A stretch of 58,036 nucleotides of DNA from CAZYVU01 sp964651435. GTDB lineage: Bacteria; Desulfobacterota; Syntrophorhabdia; Syntrophorhabdales; CAYQXL01. Position 1 is the stretch's first letter. Every line of letters starts with the position of its first letter. A program made the position numbers and the translations under genes. The notes under the pieces are model-generated. The model had not been told where the DNA came from, did not search any database, and was given only the letters and a program-made list of their open reading frames with translations. Shown here in pieces: positions 31,812 through 40,122 of this stretch. Location: NCBI GenBank assembly GCA_964651435.1, contig CAZYVU010000016.1:1-58036 (forward strand), given 5' to 3'.

Positions 31812-33091
31812 GTCTTTTTCCGAAGGTCAAAGGCAAGGATGATGGCCTCCGCAACCTCCTTCATTGTCTTTCGCATGTCCATACTTTTCTTGTGAATCCG
31901 CTTGTACGCCTCGTCTTCCGATATAGACAGCTCCTTCATAAGGATACCCTTAGCCCTTTCGACGAGCTTCCGTGCCTCCAGCGCTTCCCGCGCCGTAAAG
32001 ATCTCCTGACTCAGGTTGGTGTTCTCAATGGCCACCGCAGCCTGGTTGGCGACGGACTGCAGGATGCCGATCTCCTCCTTCGTAAAACGGTGCTCGCTCT
32101 GCGTGTAGCTGTTGATCACCCCGATGACCCTGTCCTTTATCATCATGGGGACCGATAGAAGAGAAACGATGCCCTCCTTTCTTGCCACATCAGGAAACAT
32201 GAAGCCCACCTCCTCCGTAACGTCGAGGACGGTGATAGGGCGCTTTTCGAGAACGACGCGGCCGCTGATCGACTGCCCCACCTTGAGGTTGGGCTTGCTG
32301 ACGTAGTCCTCGCTGAGGCTCTGGGTGGCCGCAATGACCAGTTCGTCAGTCTTCTCGTCAAGGAGCATGATGGAGCAGATCTTGGAGTCCATAACCTTTG
32401 CCGTCATGGCAACGATGAGCTCCAGAATCTCTTTCAGGTAATGGTCCGAAACGATGGTTCGGGAAATCTCCGAGAGAAGGTCAAGCCGTTTTGCCTTTCG
32501 GTTGATCTCGTCGTACGTGATGGCGTTTTGGATGGCGCTCCCCAGGTAGCGCGAGACCGTGAAGAGGAGGTCTATCTGGCTTTGGGGGTACTCGTGCTCC
32601 TCTTTGTTCCGCAGGTTCACAACGCCGATGATCTCATTTCTCGAAAGAATGGGGGTCGACAGGAAGGCTTCGTACTTCATGTCCTCCAACGATGCGAAGA
32701 CTTTAAACCTCTTATCTTTGTAAGCCTCCCTGGTCAGGGCCAGCGGCTTCTTCTCCTTGGCCACCCAACCGGTAATGCCCTCACCCATCTTCATCTTCAC
32801 CCTGCCGAGCATTCTCTGCTTTGAATCACTTGTCGCCGCCAGGACCACTGCATCGTTGTGCTTGTCGTAAAGGTAAATGAGGCACGAGTCGGCCTGCGTA
32901 AAGTGCATGGCCATTTCGACGATGCCGTGAAGAAGATCTTGAAGCGGCAGGTTGCCGCTAATATCTTTCGCCACCTCATGCAGGATTTGGAGCTCCTGCT
33001 CTTTCTGCTGGAGCTGCCTGCGCAGGTCGTCCGTGGTCCCTCGCCCCTTCTTCAATCCTACTGCCGCATCTCTTTGGGGGGTCTTTCTCAC
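31808..33091 (-). CDS. GAF-GAF-ANTAR regulatory protein
   Basis: Cytoplasmic regulator of 427 residues, likely an RNA-binding antiterminator. After a coiled coil (DDLRRQLQQKEQELQILHEV) come two GAF sensor domains, about 38-185 (DSCLIYLYDKHNDAVVLAAT, ILSRNEIIGVVNLRN) and 205-355 (KICSIMLLDEKTDELVIAAT, MIKDRVIGVINSY). The C-terminal ANTAR domain from about 364 is clear: AREALEARKLVERAKGILMK then SEDEAYKRIHKKSMDMRK. Known ANTAR proteins bind paired hairpins in leader RNA to stop termination. The ligand of the GAF domains is unknown; no receiver domain is present. Starts at GTG 33091. The downstream nadE leader is the obvious candidate target, an inference from position. Confidence 0.9.
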   Translation of the reverse strand: MRKTPQRDAAVGLKKGRGTTDDLRRQLQQKEQELQILHEVAKDISGNLPLQDLLHGIVEMAMHFTQADSCLIYLYDKHNDAVVLAATSDSKQRMLGRVKMKMGEGITGWVAKEKKPLALTREAYKDKRFKVFASLEDMKYEAFLSTPILSRNEIIGVVNLRNKEEHEYPQSQIDLLFTVSRYLGSAIQNAITYDEINRKAKRLDLLSEISRTIVSDHYLKEILELIVAMTAKVMDSKICSIMLLDEKTDELVIAATQSLSEDYVSKPNLKVGQSISGRVVLEKRPITVLDVTEEVGFMFPDVARKEGIVSLLSVPMMIKDRVIGVINSYTQSEHRFTKEEIGILQSVANQAAVAIENTNLSQEIFTAREALEARKLVERAKGILMKELSISEDEAYKRIHKKSMDMRKTMKEVAEAIILAFDLRKKT

Positions 33092-33113
33092 TCCATTAAA
33101 CTCCGTTCTTGCA

Positions 33114-33782
33114 CTATGACCGGTATTCAGGCCGCAGGGTGTACTGTCTTCTCAGTACGCTTATCTTCCCTTTTCTCATCATGCCCTTGATCATCCGTGA
33201 CACGGTCTCACGGGAACAACCGCAGTAGCTCGCGATCTCCACCTGCGTGGGTCCACGCTCGATGATAATCCTGTCTTTGACCCGGATGCCCCGCTTCTCT
33301 CCCACCTCACGCAGGTACTGCAGGATTCGCTCTTCCACGGACATGAATGCCAGTCCGCGCAGCTTCTCGTTTGTCGCCTTCAGGCGCATCGTCAGGGTCT
33401 TGATGATATTGAGGGCAAATTCCGGACTGTCCCTGAGAAGCATGATGAAATCCTGCCTCCGTATCAGGAGCAGTTGCGTATCTTCAAGGGTAACGATGTT
33501 GACGAAGCCCGTCAGCTCATCGAAGAGTGACAGCTCACCGAAGAAGCCGCCCTCTTCGATAACGTCGACGATGTACTCTTTGCCCGTGTCGTCAAAGAGC
33601 GAAACCTTGGCACGCCCCTTGAGGACGATGAAGAGGGTGTCGCGCTTTTCTCCCTCCTCCAGGATGACGTGGTACTTCCGGTATCGGTTGACCCTCGCGA
33701 TCCTCGCGATGACCTGTATCTCGTCCTCCGTAAGGGCGGAAAAGAAGGCCACCTTGCTGATACGATCCCTGTAATCTTCCAC
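33114..33782 (-). CDS. Crp/Fnr family transcription regulator
   Basis: A 222-residue DNA-binding protein. Residues about 10-125 are a cyclic-nucleotide-binding fold (ILEEGEKRDTLFIVLKGRAK, GGFFGELSLFDE), followed by the dimer helix and a winged helix containing TQVEIASYCGCSRETVSRMI. There is no N-terminal cysteine cluster, so it is not an Fnr-type [4Fe-4S] sensor; the GELSLFDE pocket lacks the usual Arg-Ser pair for cAMP, and the effector is unknown. The GTG start has ggggg nearby. It lies 22 bases upstream of the GAF-ANTAR gene and 20 bases after alaS, in one co-oriented run. Confidence 0.88.
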   Translation of the reverse strand: MEDYRDRISKVAFFSALTEDEIQVIARIARVNRYRKYHVILEEGEKRDTLFIVLKGRAKVSLFDDTGKEYIVDVIEEGGFFGELSLFDELTGFVNIVTLEDTQLLLIRRQDFIMLLRDSPEFALNIIKTLTMRLKATNEKLRGLAFMSVEERILQYLREVGEKRGIRVKDRIIIERGPTQVEIASYCGCSRETVSRMIKGMMRKGKISVLRRQYTLRPEYRS

Positions 33783-33801
33783 TCACCACCCCCGAGCTCT
33801 G

Positions 33802-36429
33802 CTATCTTTCTGCCAAGACCTCAGTCAGTGCGGCCAAAGCATCCGCCACTTTCGGGCCGGGGACGCCGCCTTGGGCAATGAGGGGTCCCCCTCCGCCCTT
33901 GCCTCCGAAGCGTTCCGTTAACCGCTTCATAATCACTCCTGCACTGAACGTGCCCTGGAGGTCCTTGCTTACTGCCACGACAAGCATACCCCTGTCCCCT
34001 TCGGAGCTGCCGACAAGGGCCACACAGGTCTTGATCCGGCCCCTGATCGCATCCGTCGCCTTCCGAAGGTCGTCGGCGCGGGCGTCGGGAACAAAGAGGG
34101 TGACAACCTTGGCGCCGTTCTGTTCGGCCGCATCCCGGATGGCTGCCTCTACGCGGCTCAAGGCCGCCTCCTCCTTCATCTTCGACAGGGCCTTCTCCTT
34201 TTCGCCCATCTCTGCGACAAGGGCGCCTATCTTCTCTTCAAGCCTCTCCGTCTCCGTATTAACGAGCTTGCCGACGGAGCGTATGATCCCCTGCAGTTTT
34301 CTCCGGTGGGCTATTGCGCCCTTGCCCGTCACCGCCTCGATCCTGCGAACCCCGTAGGCCAGGGAACCCTCGCTGATGATGGCAAAACTCCCGATCTCTC
34401 CCGTATTTTTCACGTGCGTCCCGCCGCACAGCTCGGCGCTAAAATCGCAGATGCGCACAACACGAACCCGCTCCCCGTATTTCTCCTCGAAGAGCGCCGT
34501 GGCCCCCTCCCGGATCGCCTCTTCCCTGTCTTTGAGGTCAACGGTAAGATCGCAGCACTCCATTATCTTCTCGTTGACAATATTCTCGACCCGGGCAATC
34601 TCAACATCATTGAGGGCATGAAAATGCGTAAAGTCGAACCGGAGACGGTCCCTATCAACAAGGGAACCGGACTGCTTCACGTGGTCGCCGAGGACCGTTC
34701 GCAACGCATACTGCAGCAAATGGGTGGCCGTGTGATTCCTCGACACGCTCTTACGTTTCTCTGTGTCCACGGTGAGCGTGACCCGGTCTCCCACCCTAAA
34801 TATCCCCTCGGCAACAGCAACGGAGTGGGAAAAAAGGTCGGTCTTGACGCGCTCGACGTCCGCAACCCGCCCCTGCCCCGAAGCAGACGTGACGGCACCT
34901 TCATCGGCCGTCTGGCCACCGCTTTCACCGTAAAACGGCGTTGAGTCGAAAAAGAGCTCTCCCTCCTCCCCCGCCGCCAACTCGCCGGCAAGCTTTCCGC
35001 CCTTGAGGATAGAGAGAATCGTTGCCTCGTCCTCAAGGAGGCTGTAGCCCACGAACTCGTTCCGTATATCCTCCCTGAGAATGGCTACATGCCCCTCTTC
35101 CCATCCCTCGCCCTTGATCTTCGAAGCCGTTCTTGACCTCTCCTTCTGCTCCTCCAGGGACTGCTCAAAACCCGACGTATCGACGGCGAGACCATCCTCG
35201 TCGGCCATGTCCCGGGTAAGGTCCAGGGGGAACCCAAAGGTATCGTAGAGCTTGTACACCAGGTCGCCGGCAATCGTCTTGCCGCCCGACGCCCTGACCT
35301 CCCGCGCCATATCCTCATAGACTTTCATGCCTACCGCAAGCGTTTCCACAAAGCGTTCTTCCTCGCCACGGAGGACCCTAACGATATATGCGTGGTTGTT
35401 CTTCACCTCTGGGTAGACGTCTTCCATCACGTCAACGACCGTCTTGGATAAATCGTAGAGAAACTCCCCCTCGATGCCTATCTTTCTCCCATACCGGAGC
35501 GCGCGCCTGATAATGCGGCGGAGCACATAGCCCCTCCCGTCCTTCGACGGCAGAATGCCGTCGTTGATGATGAAGGTGGCCCCCCGAGCGTGATCGACGA
35601 TGACGCGCATGGCTATATCCGTTTTCTCGTTCTCTCCATAGGCGCAATGGGCCAGGTCTTCGAGACGTCTGATGAGGGGCATGAATAGGTCCGTCTCGTA
35701 ATTGCCGATCTTTCCCTGGAGAACGGACGTTATCCGCTCAAGGCCCATGCCCGTATCGATGGACGGGCGGGGCAGGCGCGTCATGGTACCATCTTTTGAG
35801 CGTTCGAACTCCATGAACACGAGGTTCCAGACCTCCAGGTAACGGTCGCAGTCGCACCCGACCCTGCAGGAGGGAAGCCCACATCCCACGTGTTCCCCAA
35901 GATCATAGATGATCTCCGAGCAGGGCCCGCATGGCCCCTCGTCTCCCATGGACCAGAAGTTATCCTTTTCGCCCAGCTTAACGATCCGCTCGGGCCTCAC
36001 GCCCTGGGCCAACCAGAGCCGGCCCGCCTCTTCGTCCTTCTCGAATATGGTGACCCAGAGCTTATCCTGATCGAGATTCAGCTCTTTTGTCAGAAACTCC
36101 CAGCCGTAGGCTATGGCATCCTTCTTAAAGTAGTTGCCGAAGGAGAAGTTTCCGAGCATCTCAAAGAAGGTGTGGTGACGGAGCGTCTTGCCGATGTTCT
36201 CCAGGTCGTTGTGCTTTCCTCCCGCCCTGACGCATTTCTGGCACGACGTAGCGCGTTCAAAGTCCCGCTTTTCAATGCCCAGAAAGACATTCTTGAACTG
36301 CACCATACCGGCATTCACAAAAAGAAGGCTGGGGTCCTTCTCCGGAACGAGGGAAGAGCTCGGCACCACAGTGTGCCCCTTGCTGACGAAGTACTGCAGA
36401 AATTTTTTTCGTATAGCGTTCGATAACAC
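33802..36429 (-). CDS. alaS: Alanyl-tRNA synthetase
   Basis: Charges tRNA-Ala in the cytoplasm. The 875-residue length matches bacterial AlaRS. The class II catalytic core begins RKKFLQYFVSKGHTVVPSSS, with MVQFKNVFLG nearby; the editing domain has the zinc-type HTATHLLQYAL and CGGTHVKNTGEIG; and the C-terminal C-Ala domain has the Gly-rich FGGKGGGGPLIAQGG. The GTG start shares one base with the recA stop (TAGTG), so recA and alaS are translationally coupled. That adjacency is common in some bacteria. Confidence 0.97.
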   Translation of the reverse strand: MLSNAIRKKFLQYFVSKGHTVVPSSSLVPEKDPSLLFVNAGMVQFKNVFLGIEKRDFERATSCQKCVRAGGKHNDLENIGKTLRHHTFFEMLGNFSFGNYFKKDAIAYGWEFLTKELNLDQDKLWVTIFEKDEEAGRLWLAQGVRPERIVKLGEKDNFWSMGDEGPCGPCSEIIYDLGEHVGCGLPSCRVGCDCDRYLEVWNLVFMEFERSKDGTMTRLPRPSIDTGMGLERITSVLQGKIGNYETDLFMPLIRRLEDLAHCAYGENEKTDIAMRVIVDHARGATFIINDGILPSKDGRGYVLRRIIRRALRYGRKIGIEGEFLYDLSKTVVDVMEDVYPEVKNNHAYIVRVLRGEEERFVETLAVGMKVYEDMAREVRASGGKTIAGDLVYKLYDTFGFPLDLTRDMADEDGLAVDTSGFEQSLEEQKERSRTASKIKGEGWEEGHVAILREDIRNEFVGYSLLEDEATILSILKGGKLAGELAAGEEGELFFDSTPFYGESGGQTADEGAVTSASGQGRVADVERVKTDLFSHSVAVAEGIFRVGDRVTLTVDTEKRKSVSRNHTATHLLQYALRTVLGDHVKQSGSLVDRDRLRFDFTHFHALNDVEIARVENIVNEKIMECCDLTVDLKDREEAIREGATALFEEKYGERVRVVRICDFSAELCGGTHVKNTGEIGSFAIISEGSLAYGVRRIEAVTGKGAIAHRRKLQGIIRSVGKLVNTETERLEEKIGALVAEMGEKEKALSKMKEEAALSRVEAAIRDAAEQNGAKVVTLFVPDARADDLRKATDAIRGRIKTCVALVGSSEGDRGMLVVAVSKDLQGTFSAGVIMKRLTERFGGKGGGGPLIAQGGVPGPKVADALAALTEVLAER

Positions 36430-37436
36430 TACTCGACCTTCCTCGCCTCGAAGGCGGCAAGAACTTTCCCCGCAATCTCCGAGGCCACTTCAGGATGCGT
36501 TTCCAGGAACTCCTTGGCATTTTCCTTACCTTGGCCGATACGCGTCTCGCCGTAGGAGTACCAGGTTCCCGTCTTTTCGACGATGCCCCACTCAACGCCA
36601 AGATCGACCAGCTCTCCGTGCCGGGAGATGCCTTTTCCAAAAATGATATCAAACTCCACCTCCCGAAAGGGGGGTGCAAGCTTGTTCTTCACCACTTTGA
36701 CCCGCGTCCTGTTACCGATCACTTCCTGGCCGTCCTTGATGGCCTGCGATCTCCGGATGTCAAGCCGGACGGAGGCATAAAATTTCAGCGCGTTCCCGCC
36801 CGTCGTCGTCTCCGGGTTGCCGAACATGACGCCGATCTTCTGCCGTATCTGGTTGATGAAAACGACGGTGGTGAGCGACTTGCTGATCGTCGCCGTCAGT
36901 TTTCGCAAGGCCTGGGACATCAAACGGGCCTGAAGCCCCATGTGGGCATCGCCCATGTCTCCCTCGATCTCTGCCCGAGGTACGAGGGCCGCCACCGAGT
37001 CAACAACGATCAGGTCTACTCCATTGCTTCGCACGAGAATCTCGGCGATTTCCAGGGCCTGCTCGCCCGTATCAGGCTGAGACACGAGGAGCTCGTCGGT
37101 CATCACCCCAAGGTTGCGTGCGTACCCGACGTCGAGGGCGTGTTCGGCGTCTATAAATGCCGCTACGCCGCCGGTTTTCTGGATCTCTGCCACCACATGA
37201 AGGGCGAGGGTCGTCTTGCCGGAGGCCTCCGGCCCATAGATCTCTACTATGCGGCCACGGGGGAGGCCTCCCACCCCTAAGGCCATATCGAGGGCCAGCG
37301 ACCCCGTCGATACAACGGGAACCGCCTCGATCGGCTTTTCGCCAAGCCTCATGATGGCCCCTTTTCCAAAAAGGCGCTCTATTTGCGAGACCGCCATATC
37401 AACTGCTTTGCCTCGGTTATTCTCTTCCCGTGCCAC
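36429..37436 (-). CDS. recA: Recombinase A
   Basis: DNA-dependent ATPase for homologous recombination and SOS induction. The 335 residues contain the Walker A motif GPEASGKTT near residue 68, VVDSVAALVP (Walker B), and the DNA-binding loop NQIRQKIGVMFGNPETTTGG. The C-terminal acidic tail typical of E. coli RecA is short. I start it at GTG 37436, giving MAREENNRGKAV, because TTGGAGGTGTCT supplies the ribosome-binding site; the longer TTG at 37448 overlaps that site. The start lies inside the end of thpR. I found no convincing LexA box in this dense region. Confidence 0.97.
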   Translation of the reverse strand: MAREENNRGKAVDMAVSQIERLFGKGAIMRLGEKPIEAVPVVSTGSLALDMALGVGGLPRGRIVEIYGPEASGKTTLALHVVAEIQKTGGVAAFIDAEHALDVGYARNLGVMTDELLVSQPDTGEQALEIAEILVRSNGVDLIVVDSVAALVPRAEIEGDMGDAHMGLQARLMSQALRKLTATISKSLTTVVFINQIRQKIGVMFGNPETTTGGNALKFYASVRLDIRRSQAIKDGQEVIGNRTRVKVVKNKLAPPFREVEFDIIFGKGISRHGELVDLGVEWGIVEKTGTWYSYGETRIGQGKENAKEFLETHPEVASEIAGKVLAAFEARKVE

Positions 37437-37983
37437 AGACACCTCCAAGCGTCAAGGCCCACTTCGGGGTATAGATCGAACCCTCCCGGGTCAGCGCGCT
37501 CTGAAAAAGGACAACGCGCTCCATAGTAAAATGTTTCTTTTCAAGCTCCGGGATGTCTCGCTCCAAGAGTGGTGCCGGTACTCTCCTCCTTCCCAGGGTC
37601 AGGTGGGGCGTAAAGCTACGTGATTCCTTCTCTATTCCCAGCCTGGAAAGGCTTTCGTCTATATCATCGAATATGCTCCTGAGCTTGTCAACGCCTTTTT
37701 CCATGGTGACAATGATGACCCTGGCCCTCTTGCGGTCAGGGAAAGCGCTGATGCCGCCAATTGACGCCTCAACCGCCTCGTGCCGCCCGGAAATGTGACC
37801 CAGGGCAAGGGCTATCTCCTGAGCCCTCCGCTCTTCGATCTCTCCAAAAAACTTGAGCGTCACGTGGATGCCCTCGTCTTTGACCCAGCGAACGCCCTCA
37901 ACGGCGCGCGCCATTCGCCTCGAGAGCGAGCTCAGATAGACCTTTACGTCAGCCGGAATTTCAAGGGCCAAAAAGGCTCTCAC
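37417..37983 (-). CDS. thpR: RNA 2',3'-cyclic phosphodiesterase
   Basis: 2H-family phosphoesterase (LigT-like) of 188 residues that opens 2',3'-cyclic ends of RNA. Both His-x-Thr-Leu motifs are visible, IHVTLKFFGE near residue 40 and FTPHLTLGR near 130. It starts at GTG 37983, where VRAFLALEIP begins as expected for the family and ggaggttgaggga precedes it; a longer frame starting at 38061 lies in the cinA gene. It overlaps the recA start by 20 bases and follows cinA by 4 bases. The cinA-thpR-recA cluster is common in bacteria. Confidence 0.92.
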   Translation of the reverse strand: MRAFLALEIPADVKVYLSSLSRRMARAVEGVRWVKDEGIHVTLKFFGEIEERRAQEIALALGHISGRHEAVEASIGGISAFPDRKRARVIIVTMEKGVDKLRSIFDDIDESLSRLGIEKESRSFTPHLTLGRRRVPAPLLERDIPELEKKHFTMERVVLFQSALTREGSIYTPKWALTLGGVCGTGRE

Positions 37984-37987
37984 TCCC

Positions 37988-38458
37988 TCAACCTCCCAGA
38001 TATTCGAGCAGAAGCCCCAAGGCCGCCTCGGCGGTTTGGGATTTGACAGCCCCGCGGTCACCGGAGAACCTATGGTGCCTCACCAGCGTCCCTCCGGCCC
38101 CTGCCACGGCCATGTAGACCGTGCCCACAGGCTTTTCATTCGTTCCGCCCGTTGGGCCTGCTATACCGGTCACGGCTACGGCCACATCGGAACGGGCCGT
38201 CTTCGCCGCCCCCAGCGCCATGGCACCGGCAACCTCCGGGCTTACCGCCCCCTGGTCCGCTAGGACCTCACCGGACACTCCCAGAAAATGCTCCTTCGCT
38301 TCATTACTGTACGTAATGAAACCAACGGTAAAATAGGCGGAGGATCCGGAAATGTTCGTAATTCTGTGGGCGATGAGACCGCCCGTGCAGGATTCCGCCG
38401 TTGCCAGGGTTAATCCTTTGTCCCTCAGGATGGCGCCCACCCTCTCTTCGGTCGTCAC
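37988..38458 (-). CDS. pncC: CinA C-terminal domain, nicotinamide-nucleotide amidase
   Basis: Hydrolyses nicotinamide mononucleotide to nicotinate mononucleotide and ammonia, recycling NAD breakdown products. The 156 residues form the single CinA C-terminal domain: TLATAESCTGGLIAHRIT with the catalytic serine, GSSAYFTVGFITYSNEAK, and AVTGIAGPTGGTNEKPVGTV. The N-terminal MoCF-like domain of full CinA is absent. GTG 38458 overlaps the stop of pgpA (GTGA). With the nicotinamidase-like gene at 23 kb and nadE at 30 kb, it forms three NAD-recycling activities in this window. Confidence 0.93.
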   Translation of the reverse strand: MTTEERVGAILRDKGLTLATAESCTGGLIAHRITNISGSSAYFTVGFITYSNEAKEHFLGVSGEVLADQGAVSPEVAGAMALGAAKTARSDVAVAVTGIAGPTGGTNEKPVGTVYMAVAGAGGTLVRHHRFSGDRGAVKSQTAEAALGLLLEYLGG

Positions 38459-38910
38459 CAGACCCACTCCACGAGAAAAAGGCAAAGGCTCGCATAGCAA
38501 CCGGCAAGCACATCGTCGGCCACGATGCCATAGCCTCCCCTGAGCCGTTCCGCCTGTCTCACCGGAAACGGCTTGACAATGTCAAAGACCCTGAAGAGCA
38601 GAAAACCGATAACCGTGGTAAAGAGCGTGATCTTGTGTCCGGCCATGGTGACGAAGAGTCCGATAAGCTCGTCCACAACGACGTACCCGGGATCGCGGCC
38701 TGCATCGGCCATGCCGTTGAGAACGGCGACGGATGCAAGAACGAGGATGAGCGTGAGGCCTAGGCTGAACAGCGGTTGCCCGAAAAAACGGGGGAAGAGC
38801 AGCACCAAGCCGGCGCCCAAGGCCGAACCCCACGTACCGGGCACCAGCGGAAGGCAACCAACGAACCCGCAACTGACAAAAAAGAAGGCTGCCTTGCCGG
38901 TCATAGCCAT
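38455..38910 (-). CDS. pgpA: Phosphatidylglycerophosphatase A
   Basis: Inner-membrane enzyme that removes phosphate from phosphatidylglycerol phosphate in phospholipid synthesis. The 151 residues show a membrane-rich protein with the PgpA signatures PLVPGTWGSALGAGL, DPGYVVVDELIGLFVTM and FRVFDIVKPFPVRQAE, followed by GGYGIVADDVLAGCYA. Typical PgpA length is about 160. The stop overlaps the cinA start. It lies 30 bases upstream of hisI's stop in the same run. The ggaggag before it is rather far from the ATG. Confidence 0.93.
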   Translation of the reverse strand: MAMTGKAAFFFVSCGFVGCLPLVPGTWGSALGAGLVLLFPRFFGQPLFSLGLTLILVLASVAVLNGMADAGRDPGYVVVDELIGLFVTMAGHKITLFTTVIGFLLFRVFDIVKPFPVRQAERLRGGYGIVADDVLAGCYASLCLFLVEWVW

Positions 38911-38940
38911 GGCCTTTGGCTCCTCCCACCCTGCTGCCCC

Positions 38941-39315
38941 CTACTTACGGCCGTAGACCTTGCCTTCATCAAAGATCTTTTTTCCTACGGCGATCCATTC
39001 TCCGTCCTCCAGGGTCCGGTAGAAGCAGCTCCAGTAGCCCGTGTGGCAGGCAGCCACCTTCTGGTCGACCTGCGCAAGCAGCGTATCACTGTCGCAATCG
39101 AGGTAGATCGCCTTTACTTCCTGGGTGTGCCCCGAGGTCTCGCCCTTCAACCAAAGTGTTTTTCTCGATCGGGAATAGTAGTGCATGATGCCCGTTTTCT
39201 TCGTAAGCTCGTAGGCCTCCTCATTCATGTAGGCCACCATGAGCACGTCTTTGCTCGCATAATCCTGGACAACCACCGGCATCAACCCTTTGTCATCCCA
39301 TTTTATCGCATCCAT
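38941..39315 (-). CDS. hisI: Phosphoribosyl-AMP cyclohydrolase
   Basis: Third step of histidine synthesis, opening the ring of phosphoribosyl-AMP. The 124-residue monofunctional form (no HisE domain). Visible are LMPVVVQDYASKDVLMVAYM, YYSRSRKTLWLKGETSGH, and the metal-binding DCDSDTLLAQVDQ with later ACHTGYWSCFYR, which holds conserved cysteines. The ATG at 39315 is preceded by aagggag. It sits 51 bases after hisF, completing hisA-hisF-hisI in pathway-related order. Confidence 0.96.
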   Translation of the reverse strand: MDAIKWDDKGLMPVVVQDYASKDVLMVAYMNEEAYELTKKTGIMHYYSRSRKTLWLKGETSGHTQEVKAIYLDCDSDTLLAQVDQKVAACHTGYWSCFYRTLEDGEWIAVGKKIFDEGKVYGRK

Positions 39316-39366
39316 GTTAACTCCCTTGTCAGGCCGGGAGGACCAAACCCACGGTCCCGCCCCGCA

Positions 39367-40122
39367 TCAGAGGCGTACGCTTACCCCCCGGTCCCTAAGA
39401 TATCGCTTTGCCTCAATAATGCCATACTCCTTGTAGTGGAAGATGGACGCAGCGAGGACGGCGTCCGCCTTTGCCGTGACAAGACCGTCATAGAGGTGCT
39501 CTAGGCTGCCCACGCCGCCCGAAGCTATGACGGGTATGTTGACGGCCCCTGCGATGGCCCCCGTCAGTTCGATATCGAATCCGATCTTCGTTCCATCCCT
39601 GTCCATGCTTGTAAGGAGAATCTCGCCCGCCCCCAGCGTTTCCACCGTCCTTGCCCATAGCACAGCGTCGACGCCCGTCGGCTTCCTGCCACCGTACGTG
39701 TAGACTTCGAACCCAGCACCCTTCCGCTTGGCGTCTATGGCAACGCAGATACATTGACTCCCGAACATTTCACTCGCCTGCCGGACAAACTCGGGGTTCT
39801 CGACGGCTGTTGTGTTGACCGTCACCTTGTCCGCCCCCGCGCGAAGAATGTCCCTGATGTCCTCAATCTTTCTGATGCCGCCGCCCACAGTGAGCGGCAT
39901 AAAGACGGCGTGAGAGACCCTTTCGACAACGTCCAGAATAGTCCGCCGCTTTTCAAAGGACGCCGTAATGTCAAGGAAGCAAAGCTCGTCGGCCATCTCG
40001 TCTTCGTAGGCTTTTGCGTTGTCGACAGGGTCACCGGCATCCTGAAGGTTCACAAAATTGATGCCCTTGACCACCCGCCCCTCCATCACGTCCAGGCAGG
40101 GAATGATCCGTTTAGTCAGCAT
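39367..40122 (-). CDS. hisF: Imidazole glycerol phosphate synthase cyclase subunit
   Basis: TIM-barrel subunit that uses ammonia from HisH to make imidazole glycerol phosphate and AICAR. The 251 residues include IIPCLDVMEGRVVKGINFVN with the catalytic Asp11 equivalent, LTVGGGIRKIEDIRDILRAGA, and LLTSMDRDGTKIGFD with the second catalytic aspartate, then VIASGGVGSLEHLYDG. It overlaps hisA by 11 bases, so translation is coupled. No hisH is in the window. Confidence 0.97.
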   Translation of the reverse strand: MLTKRIIPCLDVMEGRVVKGINFVNLQDAGDPVDNAKAYEDEMADELCFLDITASFEKRRTILDVVERVSHAVFMPLTVGGGIRKIEDIRDILRAGADKVTVNTTAVENPEFVRQASEMFGSQCICVAIDAKRKGAGFEVYTYGGRKPTGVDAVLWARTVETLGAGEILLTSMDRDGTKIGFDIELTGAIAGAVNIPVIASGGVGSLEHLYDGLVTAKADAVLAASIFHYKEYGIIEAKRYLRDRGVSVRL

